From contig JAQYLT010000015.1 of the NCBI GenBank assembly GCA_028719885.1, positions 1-48,314 on the forward strand: a DNA stretch of 48,314 nt. Direction: 5' to 3'. The notes below the pieces were generated by a model. The model had not been told where the DNA came from, did no database searches, and worked only from the letters and a program-made list of their open reading frames with translations. Each line of letters begins with the position of its first letter. The stretch's first letter is position 1. Positions 32,957 through 39,424 of this stretch are shown piece after piece. The position numbers and the translations under genes are program-made. This stretch comes from Bacillota bacterium. GTDB lineage: Bacteria > Bacillota > Clostridia > Oscillospirales > Oscillospiraceae.

Positions 32957-34129
32957 ATGACCGAAACAACAAGAAAGCAAGAAAACCGTCTCATTGTGTC
33001 CACTTTGTTTGTGTTCTTTGTCAGCGGCGCAGCCAGCATGCTCATGGGCAATCTGATGCCGTTCCTCCGGGAAACCTATGACATCAGCTATGCCCGGGCG
33101 GGATTTTTATTGTCCCTGCCCTCCTGGGGCAACCTGGCCTCCGTGTTTCTCACGGGGTACCTGCCCACCTACATCGGCCGCCGGAAGACGGTGCTGCTCA
33201 CCTCCGTTTGGATGGCCCTGGCCTTCATCCTGGTCACCTTTGGCATCGGCGGCGCGACCCTGCTGCCCCTGGCCTGCGTGATGATCGGCATCGCCCGGGG
33301 CGGCAACAGCAATTTCTCCAACACCATGATGTCCACGCTCACCGGCGACCGGGCGGCGGTGGGCTACAATCTGCTCCATGGCGCCTTTGCCGTGGGTGCG
33401 GTGCTGTCCCCCCTGGCGCTGGTGGCCTGCACCAGCCGCAGCGAGAATGGCTGGAAAATCATGGGCGGCGGCATCATCGTCCTGTGTGTGATTCAGGTGA
33501 TTGTATATGCCAAAATGGCCCTGCCGGCGGAAAAGATCACCGGCTCCATCAAGAGCGTGGACAAGAGCTTCCTAAAAAGCAAGAGCTTCTGGCTGGGCAG
33601 CGCCATTCTGTTCTTTTACATTTCCGTGGAGTATGCCATCTGCAACTGGCTGGTGACGTATTTTAAGGACTCCGGCTATCTGAGCGCCAATGTCTCCCAG
33701 ATGATGACGAGCCTCCTATGGGTGGTGATGTTCATCGGACGGATGGGCGGCGCCTACCTGGTGGGCCGGGTGCCCAGAAAGGCGCTGCTGGTGGCCGATG
33801 GCGTGGGCTTGACGGCGTTCTTCCTGCTGGTGTTCTTCAGCCGGAGCCAGACCCCCATCTTTATCGGCATCATGGGCGTGGGCCTGTTTATGGCCACTAT
33901 CTACACCACCGCCCTGGCCCTGGGCACGGAGAAAATCCGGGGCAATGACCTGGGGGTGAGCAACATGGTGCTTATTGGCAGCTTTGGCGGAATTATCACC
34001 CCGGCGCTGGTGGGCATGGTGGCGGAAGAGGCCGGCATCCATGCGGGCATGGGTGTGGTTGTCTGCGTCACCGTGCTGCTGCTTATTACCATTCTTTGCA
34101 GTGTGTTTATGAAAGGAGACCAGGAATGA
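32957..34129 (+). CDS. Major facilitator superfamily transporter, 390 aa
   Basis: Twelve predicted membrane helices. The MFS signature between helices 2 and 3 is visible as GYLPTYIGRRKTVLL, with a second-half counterpart VGRVPRKALLV. The N-terminal half contains GIARGGNSNFSNTMMSTLTGDRAAVGYNLLHGAFAVGA, which resembles the FucP/glucose-type sugar subgroup of MFS carriers, so a sugar is a reasonable but unproven substrate. The ATG at 32957 is chosen because TTAGGTGA precedes it; a GTG at 32945 overlaps that site. Its stop overlaps the cupin start (ATGA), so the two proteins probably act together. Confidence 0.9.
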   Translation: MTETTRKQENRLIVSTLFVFFVSGAASMLMGNLMPFLRETYDISYARAGFLLSLPSWGNLASVFLTGYLPTYIGRRKTVLLTSVWMALAFILVTFGIGGATLLPLACVMIGIARGGNSNFSNTMMSTLTGDRAAVGYNLLHGAFAVGAVLSPLALVACTSRSENGWKIMGGGIIVLCVIQVIVYAKMALPAEKITGSIKSVDKSFLKSKSFWLGSAILFFYISVEYAICNWLVTYFKDSGYLSANVSQMMTSLLWVVMFIGRMGGAYLVGRVPRKALLVADGVGLTAFFLLVFFSRSQTPIFIGIMGVGLFMATIYTTALALGTEKIRGNDLGVSNMVLIGSFGGIITPALVGMVAEEAGIHAGMGVVVCVTVLLLITILCSVFMKGDQE

Positions 34130-34467
34130 TCGAGAAAAATCAGCGTTGGGCCTACCACGACCAGTCCGAAGCCCAGAATGGGGGAGAGGGAGTCACCCGC
34201 CGGATTCTGGCCTACACCGACAATTTGATGTGCGTGGAAAACACTTTCCAGAAAGGGGCCGTGGGCAAGCTCCATAGCCATCCTCACACCCAGATCACCT
34301 ATGTGGTGTCCGGCGAGTTTTCCTTTACCATCGACGGCGAGACCCACACCGTCCGCCAGGGAGATACCCTGCTGAAAACCGATGGGGTGGTCCATGGCTG
34401 CGTCTGTACAGAGGCTGGCATCCTGCTGGATATCTTCACCCCCATGCGGGAGGATTTCCTGAAATAA
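34126..34467 (+). CDS. Cupin-domain protein, 113 aa
   Basis: Small single-domain cupin. The first cupin motif is GKLHSHPHTQITYVVSGEFSF, with the metal-binding histidines H-x-H and a glutamate position occupied by Q or E. The second is DGVVHGCVCTEAGILLDIF with one histidine. Such proteins bind a metal and often a sugar or small acid, as isomerases, epimerases or ligand sensors. The 4-base overlap with the MFS gene suggests it acts on the substrate that carrier brings in. The exact reaction is unknown. A strong terminator follows. Confidence 0.88.
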   Translation: MIEKNQRWAYHDQSEAQNGGEGVTRRILAYTDNLMCVENTFQKGAVGKLHSHPHTQITYVVSGEFSFTIDGETHTVRQGDTLLKTDGVVHGCVCTEAGILLDIFTPMREDFLK

Positions 34468-34472
34468 TCAGA

Positions 34473-34507
34473 TTCCCTCTCCAAAATTGGAGAGGGAACT
34501 TTCTTTT
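34473..34507 (+). terminator. Terminator of the MFS/cupin operon
   Basis: TTCCCTCTCCAA (34473-34484) and TTGGAGAGGGAA (34487-34498) form a perfect stem, followed by CTTTCTTTTT. A copy with one mismatch in 27 bases occurs at 35125-35151. Confidence 0.85.
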
Positions 34508-34529
34508 TACTTCCCTTTTTTGAATTTCG

Positions 34530-34538
34530 TGATATAAT
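34530..34538 (+). promoter_or_regulatory. Extended -10 promoter of the DUF4160 cassette
   Basis: TGATATAAT (34530-34538) is an extended -10 element without a clear -35, 32 bases before the first gene of the cassette. Confidence 0.55.
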
Positions 34539-34569
34539 AGAAATACACCCGATGAGAGGAGATTTGCCG

Positions 34570-34842
34570 ATGATGTATCCATTTTTGACCCTTGACGATT
34601 CCGCTGAGATTGTCCACTCGGAGATGCGGCCCGATAACACCGTTAAGGTTTATGTGGAAAAGCCCGATGAAAATGACTGCTTCCACTATGGTACCTGCAT
34701 TCTCCCCGGCTATCAGTGGCAGGATGTGTTTGGCTTCACCGCGGAGGAATTGGCCAGGTATGAAGAGGTCATCCGTTCCACAGCCCATTTGATCCTCCGG
34801 TTTTCTCAGGAGGGAGGCTTCGACAGTGCCGCAGGTTTTTAA
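34570..34842 (+). CDS. Conserved small protein paired with a DUF4160 protein, 90 aa
   Basis: The ATG at 34570 is preceded by GAGAGGAG (34554-34561); a second ATG follows directly. The acidic protein reads MMYPFLTLDDSAEIVHSEMR, then a KVYVEKPDENDCFHYGTC segment, a YQWQDVFGF segment and a helical end (LARYEEVIRSTAHLILRFSQ). I know this type only as an uncharacterised neighbour of DUF4160 genes. DUF4160 more often pairs with DUF2442, to which this is not clearly similar. The last 17 bases overlap the DUF4160 gene. Overlapping acidic/basic small gene pairs often behave as toxin-antitoxin units, but no activity is shown by the sequence. Confidence 0.6.
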   Translation: MMYPFLTLDDSAEIVHSEMRPDNTVKVYVEKPDENDCFHYGTCILPGYQWQDVFGFTAEELARYEEVIRSTAHLILRFSQEGGFDSAAGF

Positions 34843-35104
34843 GATCGGCTCCTTTTGGGTTTATTTTTGGTCAAATGAAAACGAACCGCTGGAGCCGGTC
34901 CATGTCCATGTTTCTCAGGGTGCTCCGACTGCAAACGCCACAAAAATCTGGATTACTTCTGCCGGGGGCTGCTACCTGTGCAATAACAATTCTCAGATTC
35001 CACAACGAACCTTGCGTAATATCATGATGATTATTGAAGCCAGAAGCGACGAGGTTATCCAAAAGTGGATTTCCTTTTTTGGAAGCGCAACCTACTACTG
35101 CTGA
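34826..35104 (+). CDS. DUF4160 family protein, 92 aa
   Basis: Starts with GTG at 34826, with GGAGGGAGG upstream inside the preceding gene. The N-terminal half carries the DUF4160 pattern: F-K-I-G-S-F-W-V-Y-F-W-S-N-E-N-E followed by EPVHVHVSQG and an ATKIWI strand. A C-terminal helical segment (RTLRNIMMIIEARSDEVIQKWISFF) follows. Members are small, widespread in bacteria, often on mobile or accessory DNA, and of unknown biochemical function; the HVHV histidines are the most conserved residues. Translation is coupled to the gene before it. The cassette lies between two nearly identical terminators. Confidence 0.75.
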   Translation: MPQVFKIGSFWVYFWSNENEPLEPVHVHVSQGAPTANATKIWITSAGGCYLCNNNSQIPQRTLRNIMMIIEARSDEVIQKWISFFGSATYYC

Positions 35105-35123
35105 TGCCTATGTGAAAAAATGA

Positions 35124-35156
35124 CTCCCTCTCCGAAATTGGAGAGGGAACTTTTTT
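35124..35156. terminator. Bidirectional terminator between convergent genes
   Basis: TCCCTCTCC (35125-35133) and GGAGAGGGA (35140-35148) form a stem, with TTTTTT on the plus side and A-rich DNA before it. It serves the DUF4160 cassette and the minus-strand pseudouridine synthase gene. Confidence 0.8.
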
Positions 35157-36057
35157 ACAGCTTTGTAACGTTCATTTTGGAATCCAGGGTCAGAGGCTCC
35201 CCGGTGATGGGGTGGGTAAATTCCAATCTTTTGGCGCAGAGGAGCTGGGTTTGGATGCCCAGTTTTGCAGAGTAGGCCATGCTTTCTTCCGTTCCGTATT
35301 GGGGGTCCCCCAGGATGGGACAGCCGAGATAGGCGCAGTGGAGCCGGAGCTGGTGGGTGCGTCCGGTTACGGGGTGCAGCTCCAGCCTGGCCGTCTGGGG
35401 CCCTCGTTCCAGCATCCGGTATTCCGTGATGCAGGGTTTGCCGTTGGGGTCGATTTTCCGCAGCAGGCTGGGCAGGGGGCACCGAGCAATGGGAGCGGTG
35501 ACGGTGCCTTGCATTTCCGCCGGGGCGCCGTATACCAGGGCGTGATAGGTTTTCCGGGGCTTTTCCTGCTGCAAAAGGGCATGAATGTGGGCATTTTTAG
35601 CCAAAAGCACGATGCCAAAGGTGTCCCGGTCCAGCCGGGTCAGGGGATGGAAGGCGCATTTCTGGCCGGTTTTCTGATAGAATCCTGCCACGAAATTGGC
35701 CAGGGTGCCGGTATTTTTTGCCCGGGAGGGGTGAATGAGCATACCAGAGGGCTTGTCCACCGCAAGCAGCCAGTCATCCTCATACAAAATGGTGAGGGGG
35801 CCATCCTCTGCCGGGTATTCGGGGGTTTCCTCCTCCAAAGCCACGGTGATCACATCCCCGGGCTGCACCGGATAATTCGTGTGTTGGGGGATGCCATTCA
35901 CCCGGATGCCGTCGCCCCATTTCAGCTTGTTCATCAGCCCGGTGGACATTTTCAGTTCTCTCAGCAGAAACGAGGACAGCCGCCCGGTGCGCGCTGCTGT
36001 GATACGAAGCCTCTGCTTTTCGGATTCGATGGTAGGATGATGGAATAGCTCTGACAT
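35155..36057 (-). CDS. RluA-family 23S rRNA/tRNA pseudouridine synthase, 300 aa
   Basis: Converts specific uridines in RNA to pseudouridine. An S4-like N-terminal region (SSFLLRELKMSTGLMNKLKWGDGIRVNG) is followed by the catalytic domain: LAVDKPSGMLIHP (about 98-110), the family motif HPLTRLDRDTFG with catalytic aspartate D143, and the C-terminal HPVTGRTHQLRLHCAYLGCPILGDPQYG. The S4 plus catalytic layout is that of RluC/RluD and YlyB-like enzymes; the exact uridine is not predictable. The ATG at 36057 follows AAGGAGC. Single gene, convergent with the DUF4160 cassette. Confidence 0.93.
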   Translation of the reverse strand: MSELFHHPTIESEKQRLRITAARTGRLSSFLLRELKMSTGLMNKLKWGDGIRVNGIPQHTNYPVQPGDVITVALEEETPEYPAEDGPLTILYEDDWLLAVDKPSGMLIHPSRAKNTGTLANFVAGFYQKTGQKCAFHPLTRLDRDTFGIVLLAKNAHIHALLQQEKPRKTYHALVYGAPAEMQGTVTAPIARCPLPSLLRKIDPNGKPCITEYRMLERGPQTARLELHPVTGRTHQLRLHCAYLGCPILGDPQYGTEESMAYSAKLGIQTQLLCAKRLEFTHPITGEPLTLDSKMNVTKL

Positions 36058-36103
36058 AGAAGTTGCTCCTTATCGGTTTAACCCAGTAATGGGAACGTAT
36101 CGA

Positions 36104-36166
36104 AAATGAATAATGAATAATGAAGCCGCTTCGCTGATGAATAGTGAATAATGATCTTGTATCTCG
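36104..36166. repeat. Short AT-rich repeated TGAATAATGA stretch
   Basis: AATGAATAATGAATAATGA, then GAAGCCGCTTCGC, then TGAATAGTGAATAATGA lie in the gap 36058-36183. The central GCCGCTTCGC segment looks inserted between the two halves of the simple repeat. No gene. Confidence 0.4.
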
Positions 36167-36183
36167 TATCTAATATCTATCAT

Positions 36184-36221
36184 ATAGAAAAATCCCTGCC
36201 GGGGGTGCCGACAGGGATTTA
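36184..36221 (-). terminator. Terminator of infC-rpmI-rplT
   Basis: AAATCCCTG and CAGGGATTT pair (36190-36220), with an inner CGG/CCG stem; on the minus strand TTTTTCT follows. Confidence 0.85.
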
Positions 36222-36230
36222 AAAAACGAC

Positions 36231-36587
36231 TTAGTTCAGGGCAGCCTTGGCTTTTTCCACAACGGCGGCGAAAGCGGCGGGATCATGGATGGCCATTTCG
36301 GACAGGCTCTTCCGGTTCATGGTGATGCCGGACTTGTGGACACCATTCATGAAGGTGGAATAGTTCATGCCGAAAGGAGCCACGGCGGCGCTCAGGCGGG
36401 CGATCCACATGGTGCGGAAAGTGCGCTTCTTCATCTTGCGGCCTGCGAAAGCGTAGTTGCCGGACTTCATCACGGCCTGCTTGGCCATCTTGAAGTGCTT
36501 GGACTTGGAACCCCAGTAGCCCTTGGCCAGCTTCAGGGTAGCATTTCTTCTTTTGCGCGTCATCATTGCGCCTTTAACTCTTGCCAT
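36231..36587 (-). CDS. rplT: Ribosomal protein bL20, 118 aa
   Basis: 23S rRNA-binding protein needed early in large-subunit assembly. The sequence is typical over its full length: MARVKGAMMTRKRRNATLKL, GYWGSKSKHFKMAKQAVMKSGNYAFAGRKMKKRTFR, then WIARLSAAVAPFGMNYSTFM. The long basic N-terminal helix and the globular C-terminal part are both present. In Firmicutes L20 also binds the leader of this operon to limit its own synthesis, and a matching leader lies upstream of infC. Last gene of infC-rpmI-rplT. Confidence 0.99.
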   Translation of the reverse strand: MARVKGAMMTRKRRNATLKLAKGYWGSKSKHFKMAKQAVMKSGNYAFAGRKMKKRTFRTMWIARLSAAVAPFGMNYSTFMNGVHKSGITMNRKSLSEMAIHDPAAFAAVVEKAKAALN

Positions 36588-36605
36588 TTCTGTATCCTCC
36601 TATCC

Positions 36606-36803
36606 TTATTTGTACGGAATCATCTTCTTGATTGCATCCACATTGGTCTGATCGGCGTATGCGGTTGCGCGCAGATGACGAGTACGCTTGGTGGTCTTCT
36701 TGGTGAGGATATGGCTCTTGAAAGCGTGTGCTCTCTTCACCTTACCGGTTTTGGTCAGGTTGAATCTCTTTTTTGCACCGCTATGGGTTTTCAGCTTGGG
36801 CAT
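36606..36803 (-). CDS. rpmI: Ribosomal protein bL35, 65 aa
   Basis: Small basic large-subunit protein. [20 protein letters not shown] is the standard N terminus, and [27 protein letters not shown] the standard end. Middle gene of the conserved infC-rpmI-rplT operon, 18 bases before rplT. Confidence 0.99.
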   Translation of the reverse strand: MPKLKTHSGAKKRFNLTKTGKVKRAHAFKSHILTKKTTKRTRHLRATAYADQTNVDAIKKMIPYK

Positions 36804-36837
36804 GGGTCGTTCTCCTTCCGTATCTTTAAGTTTCGTT

Positions 36838-37356
36838 TTATTTGCTATTCTTTGGAGCCAGGAACATCGCCATAAAGCGGCCTTCCAGCTTGGGATTCTT
36901 TTCCATCGAGGCGATTTCGCTGCAGGCAGCGGCGAAGTCCATCAGGAGCTTCTCGCCCAGATTGGTGTGGGCCATCTCACGACCGCGGAAACGGACGCTG
37001 ACCTTGACCCGGTTGCCATCCTGGAGGAACTTCTGCGCGGCCTTGACCTTGGTGTTCAGGTCGTTGGTGTCGATGCTGGGGCTCATGCGAATTTCCTTAA
37101 CTTCCACCACACGCTGATTTTTCTTGGCTTCCTTTTCCCGCTTCTTCTGATCAAAGCAGAATTTGGAATAGTCCATGATCTTGCAGACGGGGGGGACGGC
37201 ATTGGGAGAGATCTTCACCAAATCCATGCCCTGCTCCTCGGCCATGGCGTTGGCCTGGGCGGAGGAAACGATACCCAGCTGGGCACCGTCGGCACCGATG
37301 AGCCGAATTTCTTTGTCCCGAATCTCCTCATTCAGCTGATGATCTAACTTTGCGAT
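36838..37356 (-). CDS. infC: Translation initiation factor IF-3, 172 aa, with a probable ATC start codon
   Basis: Binds the 30S subunit and checks the initiator tRNA/start codon match. The N domain contains [22 protein letters not shown] and the [20 protein letters not shown] linker; the C domain contains [25 protein letters not shown] and VRFRGREM. No ATG, GTG or TTG with a usable ribosome binding site begins the homologous region. GGAGG lies 8 bases before an ATC at 37356, giving (M)[14 protein letters not shown]-3 genes of many bacteria use ATT, ATC or ATA starts so that IF-3 limits its own translation, and this fits. The upstream in-frame ATG at 37425 lies in the leader terminator region. 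Confidence 0.95.
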   Translation of the reverse strand: MAKLDHQLNEEIRDKEIRLIGADGAQLGIVSSAQANAMAEEQGMDLVKISPNAVPPVCKIMDYSKFCFDQKKREKEAKKNQRVVEVKEIRMSPSIDTNDLNTKVKAAQKFLQDGNRVKVSVRFRGREMAHTNLGEKLLMDFAAACSEIASMEKNPKLEGRFMAMFLAPKNSK

Positions 37357-37504
37357 GGTAAGCACCTCCAAATTAACAACAAAAAAACGGATGCCAGAGC
37401 ATCCGCACACGCAAAGCCCCCCCACAAACCGGGAGGAAAAGGAAGCGTATCAACCGTTTCGCTTTCTGCTTACGGTGAGGCGGATGTTCAGCCTTCTTGA
37501 TTAC
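37357..37504 (-). ncRNA. L20-type leader of infC-rpmI-rplT with terminator
   Basis: A leader of about 148 bases separates the promoter from infC. It ends in a terminator, CGGATGC (37405-37399 on the minus strand) with GCATCCG (37394-37388) and TTTTTTT. The position and terminator are those of the L20 leader known from Firmicutes, where L20 binding favours termination. The upper secondary structure was not verified. Confidence 0.8.
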
Positions 37505-37510
37505 TTGGGT

Positions 37511-37539
37511 ATTCTAACACACCAAAGAGGCGGTGTCAA
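37511..37539 (-). promoter_or_regulatory. Promoter of infC-rpmI-rplT
   Basis: On the minus strand a perfect TTGACA (37539-37534) and TAGAAT (37516-37511) are separated by 17 bases. Confidence 0.85.
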
Positions 37540-37559
37540 GCACTTTTTTTGAGAGAATA

Positions 37560-37609
37560 TCCCCCGGAAGAATCTTACCAGAATTGGCATAGAATTTCCT
37601 CCGGGGGGT
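37560..37609 (-). terminator. Long hairpin behind the aspartokinase gene
   Basis: CCCCCGGAAGAA (37561-37572) pairs with TTTCCTCCGGGGG (37596-37608) with minor mismatches, and an inner CCAGAATTGG palindrome sits in the loop. Its U tract is poor (ATATTCTCTC). It lies 19 bases after the stop and just upstream of the infC promoter. Confidence 0.55.
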
Positions 37610-37627
37610 TAGAATGGTAAAGAGTAT

Positions 37628-38350
37628 CTAGCCGACTATGGTGCCTGGGGTATCGGTAAAGGTGGAGCGGACCTCCAGCGGGATTCTATTGTCCCGGGCC
37701 AGCTCCACACACCGGTCATGGAGCACCTGGGCACCCCGCCGGGCCATGGAGAGCATCTGGTTATAGCCGATCCGCCGGTAGCGCCGGGCGTTGGGGTATT
37801 TCCGGGGGTCCCGGTCGTAGACGCCGTCCACATCGGTATAGATGCGGCAGCAGTCCGCATGCAGCGCCGCCGCCAGGGCCACCGCCGTGGTGTCGGAGCC
37901 GCCCCGGCCCAGGGTGGTGGTGTTTCCGGCACAGTCCACGCCTTGAAAGCCGGCCACCACGGCGATTTTTCCGGCTTCCAGCGCCTCCTGAATTTTTGAA
38001 GGCGCGACCTCTATGATTCTGGCCTGACCAAAGCAGCCATCGGTATGGATTCCCGCCTGTTTGCCTGTAAAGCTCACGGCCGAGACGCCCAGGCAGTGCA
38101 GCGCCATGGCCATCAGGGCGGCGGACATTTGCTCTCCGGCGGACAAAAAAGCGTCCATTTCCCTGCCGTCGGGACAGGGTGACAGCTCCTTTGCCTGCTG
38201 AATCATCAGGTCCGTGGTATCCGCCTGGGCAGATACTACCACAACCACCTGGGCCCCTCCCTCTGCCTGCTTTGCCGCCAGGGCGGCGGCGTGGCGAATA
38301 CACTGGAGGTCCGCCAGGGACGAGCCTCCGAATTTCAGAATCATCCGCAT
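37628..38350 (-). CDS. Aspartokinase catalytic domain without ACT regulatory domains, 240 aa
   Basis: Amino-acid kinase fold: N-terminal MILKFGGSSLAD (K6 and the GGS loop), a VVVVSAQADTTDLMI segment, SAGEQMSAALMAMAL, the TTLGRGGSDTTAVALAAALHA block typical of aspartokinases, and the ATP-site segment IYTDVDGVYDRDPRKYPNARR. The protein ends right after TFTDTPGTIVG, where ordinary aspartokinases continue into two ACT domains. The stop is clean, and the following DNA is a hairpin rather than a broken ACT frame, so this is a true short form. It would phosphorylate aspartate for lysine, threonine and methionine. Feedback control may come from the separate ACT protein encoded just upstream. Confidence 0.85.
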   Translation of the reverse strand: MRMILKFGGSSLADLQCIRHAAALAAKQAEGGAQVVVVVSAQADTTDLMIQQAKELSPCPDGREMDAFLSAGEQMSAALMAMALHCLGVSAVSFTGKQAGIHTDGCFGQARIIEVAPSKIQEALEAGKIAVVAGFQGVDCAGNTTTLGRGGSDTTAVALAAALHADCCRIYTDVDGVYDRDPRKYPNARRYRRIGYNQMLSMARRGAQVLHDRCVELARDNRIPLEVRSTFTDTPGTIVG

Positions 38351-38403
38351 ATTCCATCCCTCCTGCTCCCATATTATGTCAAACTCGGGCGAAGCGTGTA
38401 ACG

Positions 38404-38430
38404 AAAAACGCCGCCCCGGAGGGAGCGGCG
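38404..38430 (-). terminator. Terminator of the ACT-protein gene
   Basis: On the minus strand CGCCGC (38430-38425) and GCGGCG (38414-38409) form a stem with a 10-base loop, followed by TTTTT. The aspartokinase gene therefore probably has its own start of transcription in 38351-38403 (TTACAC-17-CATAAT is a possible promoter). Confidence 0.65.
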
Positions 38431-38445
38431 CAGGAGGGGAAAACA

Positions 38446-38886
38446 TTATCCGGCGAGAATCTCCGCTTTCACCACACCCCGGGTGGCGTTGAGCCGGGCC
38501 ATCAGCTCTTCGATGGAGATGGTCAGGTCCATGGTGGAGGCGGAAATGGTGATGACGGCGGTGCCGTTGGTGGGTACAATGGAATTGATGGTCATGATAT
38601 TGGCCTGGGCTTCGGCGAAAATAGCCAGAATCTCGCTGAGCCGGCCGGGCTCGTCGTGGACCAGGAGCTGAAAGGTGATGACTCTGCCGGTCATCATGTT
38701 CTGGAACGGAAGCACGGAGTCGCGGTACTTATAAAAAGCGCTGCGGCTGATATCCGTCATGCGGGTGGCCTCGTTCACAGTGGTTGCCTCACCGGTGGAA
38801 AGCAGGCGTTTGGTCTCCGCTACCTTTAGGAACACCTCCGGCAGGGCGGACTCCTCAACCAGATAATACCGCGGTTTTGATGTCAT
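38446..38886 (-). CDS. UPF0735-type ACT-domain protein (PheB-like), 146 aa
   Basis: The start MTSKPRYYLVEESALPEVFL at 38886 has GGAGG 7 bases upstream; ATGs at 38889 and 38928 are less well placed. The N-terminal part (KVAETKRLLSTGEATTVNEATRMTDISRSAFYKYRD) resembles a helix-turn-helix. The C-terminal ACT domain (about 70-146) reads ITFQLLVHDEPGRLSEILAIFAEAQANIMTINS and continues to a VITISASTMD segment. UPF0735 proteins of this length are common in clostridia and usually lie near homoserine dehydrogenase or other aspartate-pathway genes. It probably senses an amino acid. Its place before an ACT-less aspartokinase makes a role in feedback control attractive but unproven. Confidence 0.88.
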   Translation of the reverse strand: MTSKPRYYLVEESALPEVFLKVAETKRLLSTGEATTVNEATRMTDISRSAFYKYRDSVLPFQNMMTGRVITFQLLVHDEPGRLSEILAIFAEAQANIMTINSIVPTNGTAVITISASTMDLTISIEELMARLNATRGVVKAEILAG

Positions 38887-38945
38887 CATGTGACCTCCTG
38901 TTGTGTCGTGTATGCGTGACGCGCACACACGTTCTCATAGTATGT

Positions 38946-38973
38946 ATTCTAGCACATTTTTTTGAAATTTCAA
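38946..38973 (-). promoter_or_regulatory. Promoter of the ACT-protein gene
   Basis: On the minus strand TTGAAA (38973-38968) and TAGAAT (38951-38946) are separated by 16 bases. A GTGTGCGCGTCACGC stretch with partial dyad symmetry lies between it and the gene. Confidence 0.65.
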
Positions 38974-38989
38974 CCCCTTTTTAATGCAT

Positions 38990-39206
38990 ATTTGGTGCGG
39001 CAGTAATCGCTACCCATCCTACCAAGCTCGGTAACGCTTTTGCGGCAAAAGGAGCAGCGCTTTGACGCGTATTTGGCGCGGCGGTAATCGCTTCCCATCC
39101 TACCAAGCTCGGTAACGCTTTTGCGGCAAAAGGAGCAGCGCTTTGACGCGTATTTGGCGCGGCAGTAATCGCTGCCCATCCTATCAACCTCGGTAACGCT
39201 TTGACG
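38990..39206. repeat. 81-bp tandem repeat, 2.7 copies
   Basis: Copies start at 38990, 39071 and 39152 (the third is truncated near 39206). The unit contains a GCGGTAATCGC segment, CCCATCCTACCAAGCTCGG and TTTTGCGGCAAAAGGAGCAGCGC. The length is a multiple of three, and the minus strand is open through all copies with a 27-residue repeat (TELGRMGSDYRRAKYASKR...). That frame has no ribosome binding site and runs into a hairpin repeat, so I do not call a gene. It fills most of the first half of the divergent gap 38887-39424. Confidence 0.85.
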
Positions 39207-39207
39207 C

Positions 39208-39351
39208 CGTAGGGCGGGTAGCTTGCTCCCGCCGCCGGGATAACCTAACGATTGTAAAAAATAAGGATGATGCAGCAAGTTACCTTTCTGACTTAGCAAC
39301 CCAAATGATTCAGACTGTGCTGTGCGGCGGGGGCAAGCCACCCGCCCTACG
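39208..39351. repeat. GTAGGG hairpin repeat pair, GC-rich type
   Basis: A plus unit at 39208-39234 (arms GGCGGGTAGC/GCTCCCGCC) and an inverted unit at 39325-39351 (GGCGGGTGGC/GCCCCCGCC after reversal). Compared with 15228-15254 the left unit has a G-to-A change in one arm and the compensating C-to-T change in the other. The ends of the enclosed segment match those at 15255-15348. Confidence 0.88.
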
Positions 39352-39424
39352 AAAAGCGTATTTTTTATTTGCGACAAGCTGCTGCAATGCAAACATGATT
39401 TTTCGGAGAAAGGAGAGGCAATCC

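Noticed and set aside
37628..38350. Frameshifted or truncated full-length aspartokinase
   Set aside because: The sequence after the stop is a hairpin and the infC promoter, with no ACT-like frame in any phase.
38990..39206. CRISPR array
   Set aside because: The repeats are contiguous 81-bp copies without unique spacers, and no cas genes are present.
38970..39392. 140-codon minus-strand frame with 27-residue repeats
   Set aside because: No ribosome binding site, and its first third is encoded by a GTAGGG hairpin repeat. Recorded as a tandem DNA repeat instead.
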